A stretch of 64,000 nucleotides of DNA from Brassica napus. Its lineage: Eukaryota; Streptophyta; Magnoliopsida; Brassicales; Brassicaceae. The position numbers were made by a program, and so were the translations under genes. Positions within the stretch are counted from its first letter, which is position 1. Each line of letters opens with the position of its first letter. Under the pieces are notes generated by a model. That model saw only the letters and a program-made list of their open reading frames with translations, was not told the origin of the DNA and searched no databases. The DNA lies in assembly GCF_020379485.1 (NCBI RefSeq), contig NW_026014633.1, forward strand, positions 1 through 64,000, read 5' to 3'. This document shows, one piece after another, positions 20,427-30,465 of this stretch.

Positions 20427-21023
20427 CTAGGACAGCGGAACTGTCCCTGGTTCCGGTTCAATCATAAATGGATCGGACCTATCAGGGGGGACACCCTGTA
20501 GCGAACAGAACACATCTGGGAACTCGGACACCAATGAATCCTCATAAAGGTCTTTCAGACAGACAGAACTACCAGGCTCTGTAGTTGTAATTGTAGCCAA
20601 AAAGGACTGACAATCCTGTTCCAGCAACCGAATCGCTCGAACTGCTGAAACCACTACTTTCTCTTGAGCCGGACACAGACATTGGTACTGGATCGGATGA
20701 AGCCCAGTCTCCAATTGCACACGACCTTTATGGCAATCGAGAGTGGCCCGATACTTTCCCAACCAGTCCATACCTAGGATCATCTCGTGATTCTTTAGGT
20801 GGACACAGACCAGATTCACAGGGAAGACCTTTCCCTGGATCTGCACTGGGATATTCGACATGAGATCTAGTGAGTTCCTGGCTTGCCCACCGGCTGCCCT
20901 CACTATCCCAAAATTATCACCAGCGTACAGACAGAACAGACCCTTTCCGACAGTCCCAGACTCACAAAACCTATGCGTAGCCCCTGCGTCGGAAAGTACG
21001 TGGGTTTTTACACCACCAATCAT
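20427..21023 (-). pseudogene. Element C dead protease with RT linker
   Basis: A 198-aa open piece. It begins MIGGVKTH, with a retropepsin-like start where the catalytic DTGA is DAGA and the following HSFVSPG is HRFCESG. It continues through [20 protein letters not shown], which is well conserved with B and D, and ends in DPFMIEPEPGTVPLS then a stop, exactly where A also loses homology to RT. The upstream frame joins the gag relic after stops at the gag-pol junction. Loss of the active-site Thr and truncation of everything beyond make it non-functional. Confidence 0.9.
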
Positions 21024-21066
21024 GAGGGTTCCTATCAGAGACCCCTATCAGAATCCCCTAGACTAT

Positions 21067-21690
21067 TCAAGGTTCCAGACCAAGCATTACTACTTGAATG
21101 TAAAAAATAAATTTAGAGATTGCCAGAGATCGAATCAAAAGATCCGGAAGCTCCGTCGTCTCGTGACAGTTCATACACCCTTGGTGTTGTGGTTGGTTTG
21201 CCTTGGGATTCCTTGCCTGTGTCTCCACGGCCCTTCCCCTGACTTCCTTGCAGCTTGGGGCACTCCGATTGGAAAAATCCTTGCTGGCCACAATGAAACA
21301 AGTCATCTGGCCGCTTCTACCAGACGGGTTCTGTCGAGGACAGTTCTGAACCCCATGGTCCATGCTGCCACAACGAACACAAGCCCCCTTGGCCTTCCAG
21401 CACTCACCGGTATGGTTCCGTCCACATTTGGAACACGCAGGTTGGCAACCAGAGGTCTTACCTCCTTCCACCTGGTCCCATTTTCTCGATTTATCATTAG
21501 TCTTGCCCGATGGGCCAGACTGTGGCTTAGCCTTAAGCTTAGCTTCTTCAGCCAAGTTAGACTCCAACAAAGCCACCCGTTTCACTTCCAGTGGGTACCT
21601 AGATGAGTAGCATTTCGGTTTAATCACACATTTGGAAAATGTCCCATACCATTCTCCAAAGCGTCTTACTATTGCGAATGCTGACACCAT
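21067..21690 (-). pseudogene. Element C gag C-terminal relic with zinc knuckles
   Basis: The C-terminal part of a chromovirus gag joined to the shared 5' block. From about residue 30 it matches B's gag (VALLESNLAEEAKLKAK, then the SGPSGKTNDK linker). It has CSKCGRNHTGEC (a short CX2CX3HX3C knuckle) and CVRCGSMDHGVQNC (canonical CX2CX4HX4C). The third knuckle is disrupted by a frameshift and its His is Phe in the alternate frame (21113-21301). The N-terminal gag domain is absent. The segment ends at the stops that separate gag from pol. Element A lacks this piece entirely. Confidence 0.85.
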
Positions 21691-22354
21691 TCACAACAGA
21701 AATTATAATATACCTCAATCCCCATCATACTAAGATACTTAACATCATGTTCTTCCAATGATTGGAACGAACACCCTGAGTTTCCTCAATTCTTTCTTTG
21801 GACGGATTCAGATTGGAATTGATTCATTCCATCCAACTAGATCTAAGGAAACCTACCTTGACCTATACCGAGTCCTATCCAACTAGATCTGATCACAAGT
21901 CGACTCGTGTACTGGTCATGTAGTGTCTCCTTTGAGTCAGATTTAACATTGCATATGCTTTACTTATTATGAACGGCCATCAAGGGATAACACTAACTTC
22001 AGTAGAGTGCTGCACGTTTATTTCAACCTAAGCCACTCTCTGCTCCATGTTACTTCCCTTGTCCAGGTAATCCATAAACAAGTTTTGCATTGCTTCCATC
22101 CCTTCCAACCCGTCTATTACTTCTAAATACTAGATCGACCAACCTTTCTGTTTTTAGGTTCTTGCCCTTGGAAAATGTATCTTGGCTAAGCCGGTTCATC
22201 TTAGAATTCGCTAATTCACAAGCATGATACCCTAGCTTACCTCAACTCTTTCTTGGCTCACCCCAACTAAGGTTTCATAGTCATCATAGTTTTGGAAATA
22301 ATTTCGGTATGGAATGCATCATCATAGAGCGTTGTCCTAAACAGGATCAAGCAT
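21600..22354 (-). pseudogene. Shared 5' internal block with 24-codon fossil ORF (element C)
   Basis: Minus-strand counterpart of A 3405-4165 and G 56466-57170. The fossil frame opens at ATG 22097-22099 (reading leftward) and ends at TAG 22028-22030, the same 24 codons as in A and G. At its left edge (the TACTCATCTAGGTA motif near 21594-21612) it is fused to gag sequence of the B family. No other coding potential is seen. Confidence 0.72.
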
Positions 22355-22366
22355 GCTCTGATACCA
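22355..22366 (-). other. Element C primer-binding site (initiator Met-tRNA)
   Basis: GCTCTGATACCA on plus (TGGTATCAGAGC on minus), 3 nt from the 5' LTR edge at 22370. Confidence 0.95.
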
Positions 22367-22369
22367 ACT

Positions 22370-23583
22370 TGTAAGACCCGATCCCGGCCGCCTAGGCCGC
22401 GGTCGATGCCTCACGTCGCTCGGTCCACTTCCTGGCTGAACCTCTTAATTTCTGCCCTTTATTTATAATATCGCCTAAAGGCGAGGGCTAATTAGACCTT
22501 AGCTAAAGACTTACCTAGTCATTAATAGCCTAGATCCTTTCAACAGATACGCAGCGGAATATTCTCTAGTTAACCATTGGTCTAAAACCAATCTAACACT
22601 TGTCTGGTCGAATCACCTTAGCCTTGGTCAGTTTACTCAACTACCAATTAGCTTAAAGGTCAATCCTAAACCCAAACCAAGCCATACGATTCTGAGGTTC
22701 CATTCCCCTAAACCATGCTATCTAGATCTACATAAGTAAATGCTAGATCATACCTTTGCCACATCTATGGAGTTTATTAGCGCATCGGTCCTCCATTGAC
22801 TCAAATTGCTCTTGCTTAACAGCTGGACCATGATCACTCAATGATCTTACTTATGGTCCTTATCTTGACTCCTGCGTCAAACAGCTCCCCTAGGTACTTA
22901 GTCATTCAACCAACCATCCCCACAGACATAAGTAACCTTTGAGAAGTCTTTGAAAGGATAAGGGTTTGCATCTGGCCTTTCTCGGCTCATGCACAATCCA
23001 AAATCCGTTTGCCTTATAGGCAATAGTACCAAGTCCATCTTCTGGACTGACAAAGCTCATTAGATCCTAAGTCAATCAACCAACCATCCTCACATGACTT
23101 GGAACTGATGAGTCATCATCTGGCCTGACCGGCCTTGGGACTTAACCCAGACAACATATATGATTTGTTCATACCAACCGATGCATTCAGTAATCAGGTT
23201 AGGACCGACACCTTGAACCATCATTCAGAGGTCAGGTCGTCCATACTCAACCATGATCAGATCTTACACGGCCTTCCTTGAACAATCACACTTAGGCTCA
23301 GTATCTATGGTCTACGACACATAGTACTAGCCACACACTTCGTCATGACTCTTAGCCAATCTCGAAGCTATCAACACCAAGGTTGATATCTAGAAGCATC
23401 ACATCAATACTCTTACTCCAGCATCGTGACTATCCATACTAGTGTTCGGCCATCGAAACATCGTCATGAAACATGATCCGACCACTAGACTTGATAAGCC
23501 ATCGTCCACTTAGCATGTACTGATATAACTGGCCTTCCATTGCCATCATGTGGGTCTACCCCCTACATAAGGCATATGGCGCC
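22370..23583 (-). repeat. Element C 5' LTR, U5-side part
   Basis: Nearly identical to 16869-18085 of the 3' LTR. It is interrupted by element D after the GCGCC at 23579-23583; the rest of the LTR is at 31973-33658. Confidence 0.93.
23579..23583. other. Left target-site duplication of element D (GCGCC)
   Basis: GCGCC at 23579-23583 and 31968-31972. The uninterrupted 3' LTR of C reads CATATGGCGCCTATCCTAC near 18075, confirming the pre-insertion site. Confidence 0.95.
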
Positions 23584-25285
23584 TGTAAGACCCGATCCTG
23601 GATTCCTCAATCCAACCAGACCGCGGCCTCACCAAACAATGCAACCAATTCCATCTTTCATATTCAAGTTCAAGTGTTAAATAATTCTAAGTCTTTTTCA
23701 GAGTTTTGAGGTTGAACATTCACACTTAAACAATCAAGCATCAACTAATGAAAATAGATACTTCATAGATATTAACCAAGGTTCATACATCAATCATCAT
23801 CCTAAATAATAGAATACATACTAGAATCGCATAAGTTCACAAGTTGCACAATAGGCTACAATAATCACACAATTTTCAGAATCAACCCAATCACCACACA
23901 TCTTCCCATGGCCGCGGTCCTCATGGTGCTTTTCCCTTACCACGGTCCATTTCTGGTCCTGGATCCAACACAAACAACAACACAATCACAAGGTTAGATT
24001 ACAAAACAAGAATCAAATCACATTGCATGGTCGGATCCAATCTAGTCAAGAACAATCATCAAAAATGTCAAATCTGACCCCTTTAAAAAGAGATCCAAAT
24101 ACCAAATAAAATTCATGATAATTCATGATAATTCAGAAGAAAAATATTCCCATAAACAGATTCAAAAGAATCGGCTCAGATCATAGTGATCTCGGCCATG
24201 AACAGCCCACACAAGAACAAGGGACTTTCATGGGAATTTGATCAGGCCAAGGCCTTAGGATCAATGAATCCTTTCCTGTAACAACATAAAACATTCCATA
24301 GCACAACATATAAGAAGAAACAGAGTAGAAGAAGTCAGAGTAAGGAGTAGCCAATCGATCCAAACCGGCCAGGCTCACACGGCCATCATCCGCGGCCTTG
24401 TCCGGTTACTCTTGGCCACACCTCTCACCTTAGGAGTTCGGTCTCCAGGGGCGACTTCCTTCTCTTTCTCCTTTGCCTTCTCCTTGTCTTTCTGTCTCAA
24501 ATCCATCCTCTTGATCACACGCCCAAACACACCAGGAACACTCAAGAACAATCTCTTGGATCAAATCGGCCGATCCAAAGTTTCTGTCTCTCTTTCTCTC
24601 TTGAATTTTCTCTGTGTTTCTCTCTGTGTGGAATGAGTAAAAACCGACCAGAATGATCAGAAATGAGAGAGAGAAGACGATTTAAACTGTCCCCAACCGC
24701 CTGGGCGAACAGTTACCAAAATCCCTTCCTTTCTTCCCAAAACCGTCCCATAACCGTCCCATAACCGCCCCTTGGCGGTTTCTCCCCTTTTCTTCCTTTG
24801 GCAAATCGATCACTGAGCCTCAGCTCACACTCTGGGAGCTTGCCCGCTCCCTATCCCAAGCCTAAGACCCATTTGGTCGAACCGTCCTGCACCCGGACCA
24901 TCGGCTCGCCCAGTAACCGTCCCGGACTCGCCCACACTGATCCGAACCAGAACGCACCGTTCACTGGATTGAGCTGACCCCCAGCTGTTCCCAGCTGATT
25001 GAGCTAGCCCACCAGCTCCTGTGAGCTGAACAGATCATGGTGAACTGATTACCAGCTGAACCGAGCTGATTGAACTCAAACCAACACTCGTCCAGCTGCC
25101 TAAACACTCACCCAGCCCCTTTACCCTTATTTCCATCGTATCCTGGTTAAGTCTCAGCTGACTGATGCCCTTAACCTTCATTCAGGGCCATGATACGCTT
25201 GTCTCAAGGTCTAATGACCTGACTGGTGCGTCTCCCCGCACCATGGCCCGTCCGGCCGATCCTATCTAGGATCGGGGACATGACA
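23584..25285 (-). repeat. Element D 3' LTR
   Basis: A 1702-bp LTR, on the minus strand from TGTCATGTCCCCGATCC (25285) to GGGTCTTACA (23584). It has an AGCT-rich block at about 24815-25110 and a GA-rich leader (CT tract near 24590-24620). No clean TATAAATA is seen; TTTAAAT near 24680 (minus) is the nearest AT-rich candidate. The last codons and stop of pol lie in its first 24 bp. Compared with the 5' LTR it keeps about 40 bp near 24710-24750 and about 165 bp near 25013-25180 that the 5' copy has lost. Confidence 0.94.
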
Positions 25286-28200
25286 AGTCTCCCCCACTAA
25301 CTTGGGATTCGTCCTCGAATCCATGTTAAGTGTTTCATCAGGAAGAAATTGTCTGTACCACTCCGGATACATTGTTTTCATCTTTGCTTCTGTTTCCCAA
25401 GTGATGAGGTCTTTACCATTGTAATCCCACACCACTTTGATCATGGGAACTGTCTTCTTTCTCATAGCTTTCTCTGACCGATCCACAATCCGAACCGGCA
25501 AGGTTTCCAAAGTCAGGTCCTTACCAAGGTCAGCAGGAACCTCAGGCAAGACAATGTCTTGTTCAGACAAGCATTTCCGGAGTTGGGATACATGGAACAC
25601 ATTGTGGTATGCATCCATTGCCGATGGCAAGTCCAACTTGTATGCCACTGCACCCACTCTCTCTATGATCCTGAATGGACCCAAGTACCTAGGGTCCAGT
25701 TTCTTTCGTCCAGAAATCCTGGTCCTACCCTTAAAGGTAATCATCTTGAGATACACCAGGTCATTGACCTCAAACTCAAGATGTTTCCTACGCTTGTCCG
25801 CATAGCTCTTTTGGCGGTCCTGCGCCTCTTTCATCTTCTCTTTGACCATCCTGATCTTCTCAGTGGTCTGTTCTACAATCTCAGGTCCCAACATGCTACG
25901 CTCCCCCACTTGGGTCCAGCATAGGGGTGTCCTGCACGGCCTACCATACAAAGCCTCATATGGCGACATACCAATGCTTGTATGGAAGCTGTTATTATAA
26001 GCAAACTCCACTAAAGGTAAGTGTTTTTCCCAAGACTCTCCCCAGTCTAACACACATGCCCTTAGCATATCCTCTAAGGTTTGGATTGTCCTTTCAGACT
26101 GCCCATCCGTTTGAGGATGATAAGATGTGCTCATATTCACTCTGGTTCCCAAGGCCTTTTGGAAAGCCTGCCAGAAATAAGATGTAAATCTTGGATCCCT
26201 GTCCGAGACAATGCTTGCTGGAACACCATGCAACCTCACTATCTCGTCTAGGTACACTTGCACTATCCTGTCGACCCCATCCCCTTTCTTGATGGGTAGG
26301 AAATGAGCCGACTTGGTCAGCCGATCAACCACAACCCATACCGCATCTTTCTTATTCCTGGTCGTGGGAAATCCAGTCACAAAATCCATTGTGATGTGAT
26401 CCCATTTCCATTCTGGTATGGGTAGGTTCTGAAGTAGACCACTGGGAACCTGATGTTCTGCCTTCACCAGTTGACAAGTGGGACACTTAGCCACCCACTC
26501 TGCAACATCAGATTTCATCCTCACCCAATGGTAGTACCTTTTCAGATCCCTATACATTTTGTTCAGTCCAGGATGAACTGAAAACTTGGACTTATGAGCC
26601 TGTCTCATAATCTCTTCTTTGAGTTCCTTATCATTAGGAACACTGACCCTACCATTGACCAAGATGGTACCATTGTCAGTTGTCTGGTACTCAGTCTTGT
26701 CATTGGCGGCTACCTTCTTTAGATTTTCATCCAGGCCCTGAGCTTGCCTGATCCTGGTCAGGAGATCGGCCTGGTTCACCGCCTCCAATCCCAGTGGCTC
26801 ATCTGAACCAACCAAGGTATTGAGGTTCAAGGACCTGATCATCCCTTCCAGTTCATCCGCCTCCCTCTCAGATGACACTTCAGCCCTTCTGCGGCTCAAG
26901 GCATCAGCCACTAGGTTAGCTTTCCCAGGATGATAAGCTATGTCCAGATCATAATCTGCAACAAATTCCATCCATCTCCTCTGCCTTAAGTTTAACTCAG
27001 GCTGAGTGAATATGTACTTCAAACTCTTATGGTCTGTGAGTATTTGCACCCTGGCACCATAAAGATATGATCTCCATATCTTTAATGCAAATACTACTGC
27101 AGCCATCTCCAAATCATGGGTTGGATAGTTACCCTCATGCTTCCTTAACTGCCGGGAAGCATAGGCTATCACCTTCCCATGTTGTGTCAAAACACAACCA
27201 AGACCAGTTATGGATGCATCCGTATACACCACATAAGGCTGATCAGCCTCAGGCAACACCAGGACAGGTGCATTAGTCAACATGTTCTTGAGTGCTGCAA
27301 AACTTTTCGCACACTCCTCAGACCATGTGAACCTCACGTCCTTGCCTGTCAGCTTAGTCATAGGTTGAGCTATGCTCGAGAACCCCTTGACATATTTCCG
27401 GTAATAACCAGCCAACCCTAAGAAGCTCCTCACTTCCGTAGCATTCTTTGGCTGTGGCCATTCCTGGATACATTTGATCTTATCTTGATCCACTGAGACT
27501 CCTTTATCAGACACCACATGCCCAAGGAATCCAATGCTCTTCTGCCAGAAGCTACACTTGCTTAGCTTAGCAAAGAGCTTCTGTTCTCTCAGGCGGCCCA
27601 ACACCGCCCTAAGGTGTCTTTCATGGTCCTCCTTTGTCTTGGAATACACGAGTATATCATCAATGAAGATGATCACAAACTCGTCCAAGTATTCCCTGAA
27701 GATGCCGTTCATCATCTTCATGAATGCAGCAGGTGCATTGGTCAGTCCGAACGGCATGACCACAAACTCATAGTGACCATACCTAGTTCGGAATGCTGTC
27801 TTCCTCACATCACCTGGTGCAATGGGGATCTGATGATACCCAGAGGCCAAGTCAATCTTGGAGAACCACTTGGCTCCACGGAGTTGGTCCAACAACTCAT
27901 CAATCCTGGGTAAAGGGTACTTGTTCTTCACAGTCACCCTGTTCAAACCCCTATAATCAATGCACAACCTAAAGCTACCATCCTTTTTCTTAACGAATAG
28001 GACTGGTGCTCCCCAAGGTGATACACTAGGGCGTATGAACCCCTTCTCAAGCAACTCCTCAAGTTGCTTCTTCAGCTCTGCCATCTCAGCTGGTGCCATT
28101 CTATATGGACTTTTTGATAACGGGGCCGTTCCAGGTTCCAATTCAATGATGAATGGGTCAGCCCTATCAGGGGGAATGCCCTGTAGTGCCCCAAACACAT

Positions 28201-28690
28201 CCTGAAATTCTCGAACCAACGGTATACCCTCTGGGTCACAGGCCCCTACAACCTCATCAGTGTAAATGGTAGCCAAAAAGGCCTCACAACCATTTCCAAG
28301 CATCCGTTCTACTTGGACTGCTGAAACCACCAAACTACAAGAGGTTGGCTTGATTCCTTGGTACTTGATCGGGGGTCCAAACTCATTCTCAAGTTGCACC
28401 CTTCCCCGGTGACAATCTAGAGTTGCCCGATACTTTCCCAACCAGTCCATGCCCAAGATCACTTCATGATGCTTGAGGGGGACAACAATCAGATCTATAG
28501 GCATCGGCCTATCCAAGATCACCACAGGGATGTCCTTAACCAGACCGAGTGAGTTCATAACTTGCCCTCCGGCCGCACTCACTCGTTCAGGACCATCCCA
28601 TGTTCCATACTGGAACAAACCTTTTCCTATCATACTTGGACTCACAAAACTATGTGTAGCTCCAGTATCAAATAGTGTGTGTGTTTCCAC
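25262..28690 (-). CDS. pol: Element D pol polyprotein (PR-RT-RNase H-integrase-chromodomain-like)
   Basis: A 1142-aa uninterrupted pol. Aspartic protease: DTGATHSF at residues 8-15, with [20 protein letters not shown] downstream. Reverse transcriptase from about residue 190 ([20 protein letters not shown]), with LCIDYRGLN and catalytic FIDD near 340. RNase H starts [14 protein letters not shown] near 490. Integrase has an HHCC zinc domain (CPTCQ near 735) and the triad Asp of MDFVTGFP (about 770), Asp of SDRDPRF (about 830) and Glu of GQSERTIQ (about 866). A chromodomain-like tail ([17 protein letters not shown]) is near 1090-1110. The start used is the first Met after the protease leader; the true N-terminus may come from gag-pol readthrough or processing, because the upstream sequence is in frame. 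The last codons run through the polypurine tract into the 3' LTR, stopping at 25262. All catalytic residues I can check are present, so the protein may be functional. Confidence 0.93.
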   Translation of the reverse strand: METHTLFDTGATHSFVSPSMIGKGLFQYGTWDGPERVSAAGGQVMNSLGLVKDIPVVILDRPMPIDLIVVPLKHHEVILGMDWLGKYRATLDCHRGRVQLENEFGPPIKYQGIKPTSCSLVVSAVQVERMLGNGCEAFLATIYTDEVVGACDPEGIPLVREFQDVFGALQGIPPDRADPFIIELEPGTAPLSKSPYRMAPAEMAELKKQLEELLEKGFIRPSVSPWGAPVLFVKKKDGSFRLCIDYRGLNRVTVKNKYPLPRIDELLDQLRGAKWFSKIDLASGYHQIPIAPGDVRKTAFRTRYGHYEFVVMPFGLTNAPAAFMKMMNGIFREYLDEFVIIFIDDILVYSKTKEDHERHLRAVLGRLREQKLFAKLSKCSFWQKSIGFLGHVVSDKGVSVDQDKIKCIQEWPQPKNATEVRSFLGLAGYYRKYVKGFSSIAQPMTKLTGKDVRFTWSEECAKSFAALKNMLTNAPVLVLPEADQPYVVYTDASITGLGCVLTQHGKVIAYASRQLRKHEGNYPTHDLEMAAVVFALKIWRSYLYGARVQILTDHKSLKYIFTQPELNLRQRRWMEFVADYDLDIAYHPGKANLVADALSRRRAEVSSEREADELEGMIRSLNLNTLVGSDEPLGLEAVNQADLLTRIRQAQGLDENLKKVAANDKTEYQTTDNGTILVNGRVSVPNDKELKEEIMRQAHKSKFSVHPGLNKMYRDLKRYYHWVRMKSDVAEWVAKCPTCQLVKAEHQVPSGLLQNLPIPEWKWDHITMDFVTGFPTTRNKKDAVWVVVDRLTKSAHFLPIKKGDGVDRIVQVYLDEIVRLHGVPASIVSDRDPRFTSYFWQAFQKALGTRVNMSTSYHPQTDGQSERTIQTLEDMLRACVLDWGESWEKHLPLVEFAYNNSFHTSIGMSPYEALYGRPCRTPLCWTQVGERSMLGPEIVEQTTEKIRMVKEKMKEAQDRQKSYADKRRKHLEFEVNDLVYLKMITFKGRTRISGRKKLDPRYLGPFRIIERVGAVAYKLDLPSAMDAYHNVFHVSQLRKCLSEQDIVLPEVPADLGKDLTLETLPVRIVDRSEKAMRKKTVPMIKVVWDYNGKDLITWETEAKMKTMYPEWYRQFLPDETLNMDSRTNPKLVGETCHVPDPR
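25286..25300 (-). other. Element D polypurine tract
   Basis: AGTCTCCCCCACTAA on plus (TTAGTGGGGGAGACT on minus), directly against the 3' LTR and also translated as the end of pol. Confidence 0.88.
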
Positions 28691-28790
28691 ACCACCAATA
28701 CTTAAGGTCCCTACACAAGACCCATCAAAGTATATCTATCCATCCTAGATTCCATACCATGCAATTCTACTGGAATTGTAAAAGTAGTAG
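28691..28790 (-). promoter_or_regulatory. Element D gag-pol junction: in-frame stops and acceptor-like tract
   Basis: Gag (ending 28745) and pol (starting 28690) are in the same reading frame. In-frame TAG codons lie at 28745-28747 and 28736-28738 (minus strand) with GAT GGA between them. A pyrimidine-rich tract ending TTTTACAATTCCAG followed by TAG lies just upstream, on the minus strand near 28765-28785. Elements B and C have a similar tract (TTTTTACACTCAAG and TTTTTTACATTCAAG, each followed by TAG) at the same place, but their stop codons fall at different codons. This could be a readthrough site, a splice acceptor for a pol mRNA, or simple decay. Confidence 0.5.
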
Positions 28791-30328
28791 TCTAGAGTGT
28801 TACCATTGATCGCTTGGAAAGGCCGAGCCCCATCCACATCCTTGGATAGCTCATACACACGAGGTGTGGAGGTCTGGCCTCGTCCCTGAACTGGCCTGCT
28901 AGCCTCCCCACGTCCCTTACTTTGGTTGCCTTGCAACTTAGGGCAGTCCCTGCGGTAGTGGCCCTTCTGGCCGCAGTGGTGACAGGTCCTGGACTCACCC
29001 AACGGACTTGGACAATCCTTGGCTGAGTGATCCATCTTACCACATCGAGTGCAGGCACCCATGGCCTTCCAGCACTCTCCACCGTGGTATCGTCCACACT
29101 TAGGGCACTCTGACCTACCACTTGAGGTTTTACCCTCCTCGGTCGAGTCCCTCTTCCTCTTCTTGTCACCACTCTGACCCGAGGATACCACCACACTCTT
29201 CAGCTTCTGCTTACCCTCCTCGGTGAGGTTGGTCTCCAGCAAGGCCATCCTCTCAACCAACTCAGAAACCGTGTGGAACTTACAAACAGAACAGTAGGTT
29301 CGAAGTTCCACCCTTAGGCCTCGGATGAACCTTCGGACTTGAACCTTCTCATCCTCCAGTTCTCTTCCCACATACCTTCTGAGTCGGTTGAACTCTTCTT
29401 CATACTCACGAACAGTCCTCCGTCCCTGAGTCAAGTCCAGGAACTTGGACTCCAAACGATCCCACGCCTCAGCAGGAAAGTACTTATGGTTGAACTCAAC
29501 CTCAAAGTCAGCAAAATGCTCAATGGTGCCATTGGTACGCTTGTCCAAAGCTAACCACCAGTTATGTGCATCTCCCTCCAGGAAGTGTACTGCTATGTCC
29601 TTCTGGTAGTCCTCAGGACAACGCGTGGACTTGAAGTTCCGAACCAACCGGGTTCTCCACTCGTCCGCCTCCATAGGATCAACACTTCCAGCAAAGTGTT
29701 TGGTTCCCAACTTGGAGATATGCTCCAGCACCTTCAGGTAGTCCATACCATGCACTGGCCTGACCGGTGGGTCTATCTCAATCACCTCGGCCACACGGCC
29801 AGCACCAACATCAGTCACTCCAGCAGCAACCCGAACCGGGGGATTAGCCTGTCCTACGGACGAGTTCACCAATGGTGTGAACGCCTGTGTCAAGGAGGCT
29901 ATCTGAGCTCCCATGACCTGCATAGCTTCCACCAAGCCCCTTATGGTCGGCTCAATGACCTCCTCAGCACCAGTGACCCGAACATTGTTTGCATCAACAT
30001 TCTGGCCACTCCCAGCACCAACGTTGGATGACCCAGTATCTTCTCCATGGACTTGCTCTTGTTGCTCGTCCACATTAGTTTCATTAACCTCAGTAGGAAG
30101 AGTTGGACCCACTGGGAGTCCGGTGGCATTATCCACCTGCTCCACCAGAGCCGGTAGCACTGTGGTTGGAATGGTTCCAGCTGGTAACACTCCGGTCTGT
30201 TCAGCACCATCCTGCCCCACTGCTCCAGACGCCCCAGTCGCCTCCTTTCCTTTCCGAGATTTATACCTTCTTGTTCCCTTAGGAGTTACAAACACAAACA
30301 AAAGGTTAGTCCAAAACTGAACACACAA
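28745..30328 (-). CDS. gag: Element D gag (capsid/nucleocapsid)
   Basis: A 527-aa uninterrupted gag. The first Met (MCVQFW) is the longest possible start. The basic RRYKSRKGKEA stretch about 20 residues later matches an equivalent basic stretch in B, so the native start is uncertain. A low-complexity linker with many Val, Gly and Thr spans about 30-150. The Ty3-type gag domain (WRTRLVRNFKSTRCPEDY, EGDAHNWW, FNHKYFPAEAWDRLESKFLDL, YEEEFNRLRRYV) covers about 220-375. Zinc knuckles follow: CPKCGRYHGGEC (spacing CX2CX3HX3C, atypical), CTRCGKMDHSAKDC and CHHCGQKGHYRRDC (both CX2CX4HX4C). It packages element RNA in cytoplasmic particles. It has no disabling mutation. Confidence 0.92.
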   Translation of the reverse strand: MCVQFWTNLLFVFVTPKGTRRYKSRKGKEATGASGAVGQDGAEQTGVLPAGTIPTTVLPALVEQVDNATGLPVGPTLPTEVNETNVDEQQEQVHGEDTGSSNVGAGSGQNVDANNVRVTGAEEVIEPTIRGLVEAMQVMGAQIASLTQAFTPLVNSSVGQANPPVRVAAGVTDVGAGRVAEVIEIDPPVRPVHGMDYLKVLEHISKLGTKHFAGSVDPMEADEWRTRLVRNFKSTRCPEDYQKDIAVHFLEGDAHNWWLALDKRTNGTIEHFADFEVEFNHKYFPAEAWDRLESKFLDLTQGRRTVREYEEEFNRLRRYVGRELEDEKVQVRRFIRGLRVELRTYCSVCKFHTVSELVERMALLETNLTEEGKQKLKSVVVSSGQSGDKKRKRDSTEEGKTSSGRSECPKCGRYHGGECWKAMGACTRCGKMDHSAKDCPSPLGESRTCHHCGQKGHYRRDCPKLQGNQSKGRGEASRPVQGRGQTSTPRVYELSKDVDGARPFQAINGNTLDYYFYNSSRIAWYGI

Positions 30329-30450
30329 ACCTCAATCACTCCTAAGTTAATCAGTAGAAAAGATTACTTAGAACCCAACTATCTCACCATGAGTCCAAAC
30401 GGCCAAGTGTGTGGTGAACCAATAACCCAACAAATCCTAGAATCAAGAAT
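30329..30450 (-). other. Element D leader between PBS and gag
   Basis: Short untranslated leader of about 120 bp. Unlike A, C and G, it has no 700-bp 5' block and no 24-codon fossil ORF, a key structural difference between autonomous and non-autonomous elements here. Confidence 0.7.
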
Positions 30451-30462
30451 GCTCTGATACCA
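30451..30462 (-). other. Element D primer-binding site (initiator Met-tRNA)
   Basis: GCTCTGATACCA on plus, 3 nt from the 5' LTR start at 30466. Confidence 0.95.
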
Positions 30463-30465
30463 ACT

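Noticed and set aside
28760..28800. A short intron of about 40 nt between gag and pol in D
   Set aside because: GT and AG dinucleotides are present, but the distance is below the size of usual plant introns; I keep only the acceptor-like tract as a hypothesis.
25437..30320. Plus-strand frames opposite D's gag and pol (up to 155 aa)
   Set aside because: They are antisense shadows of well-supported coding domains.
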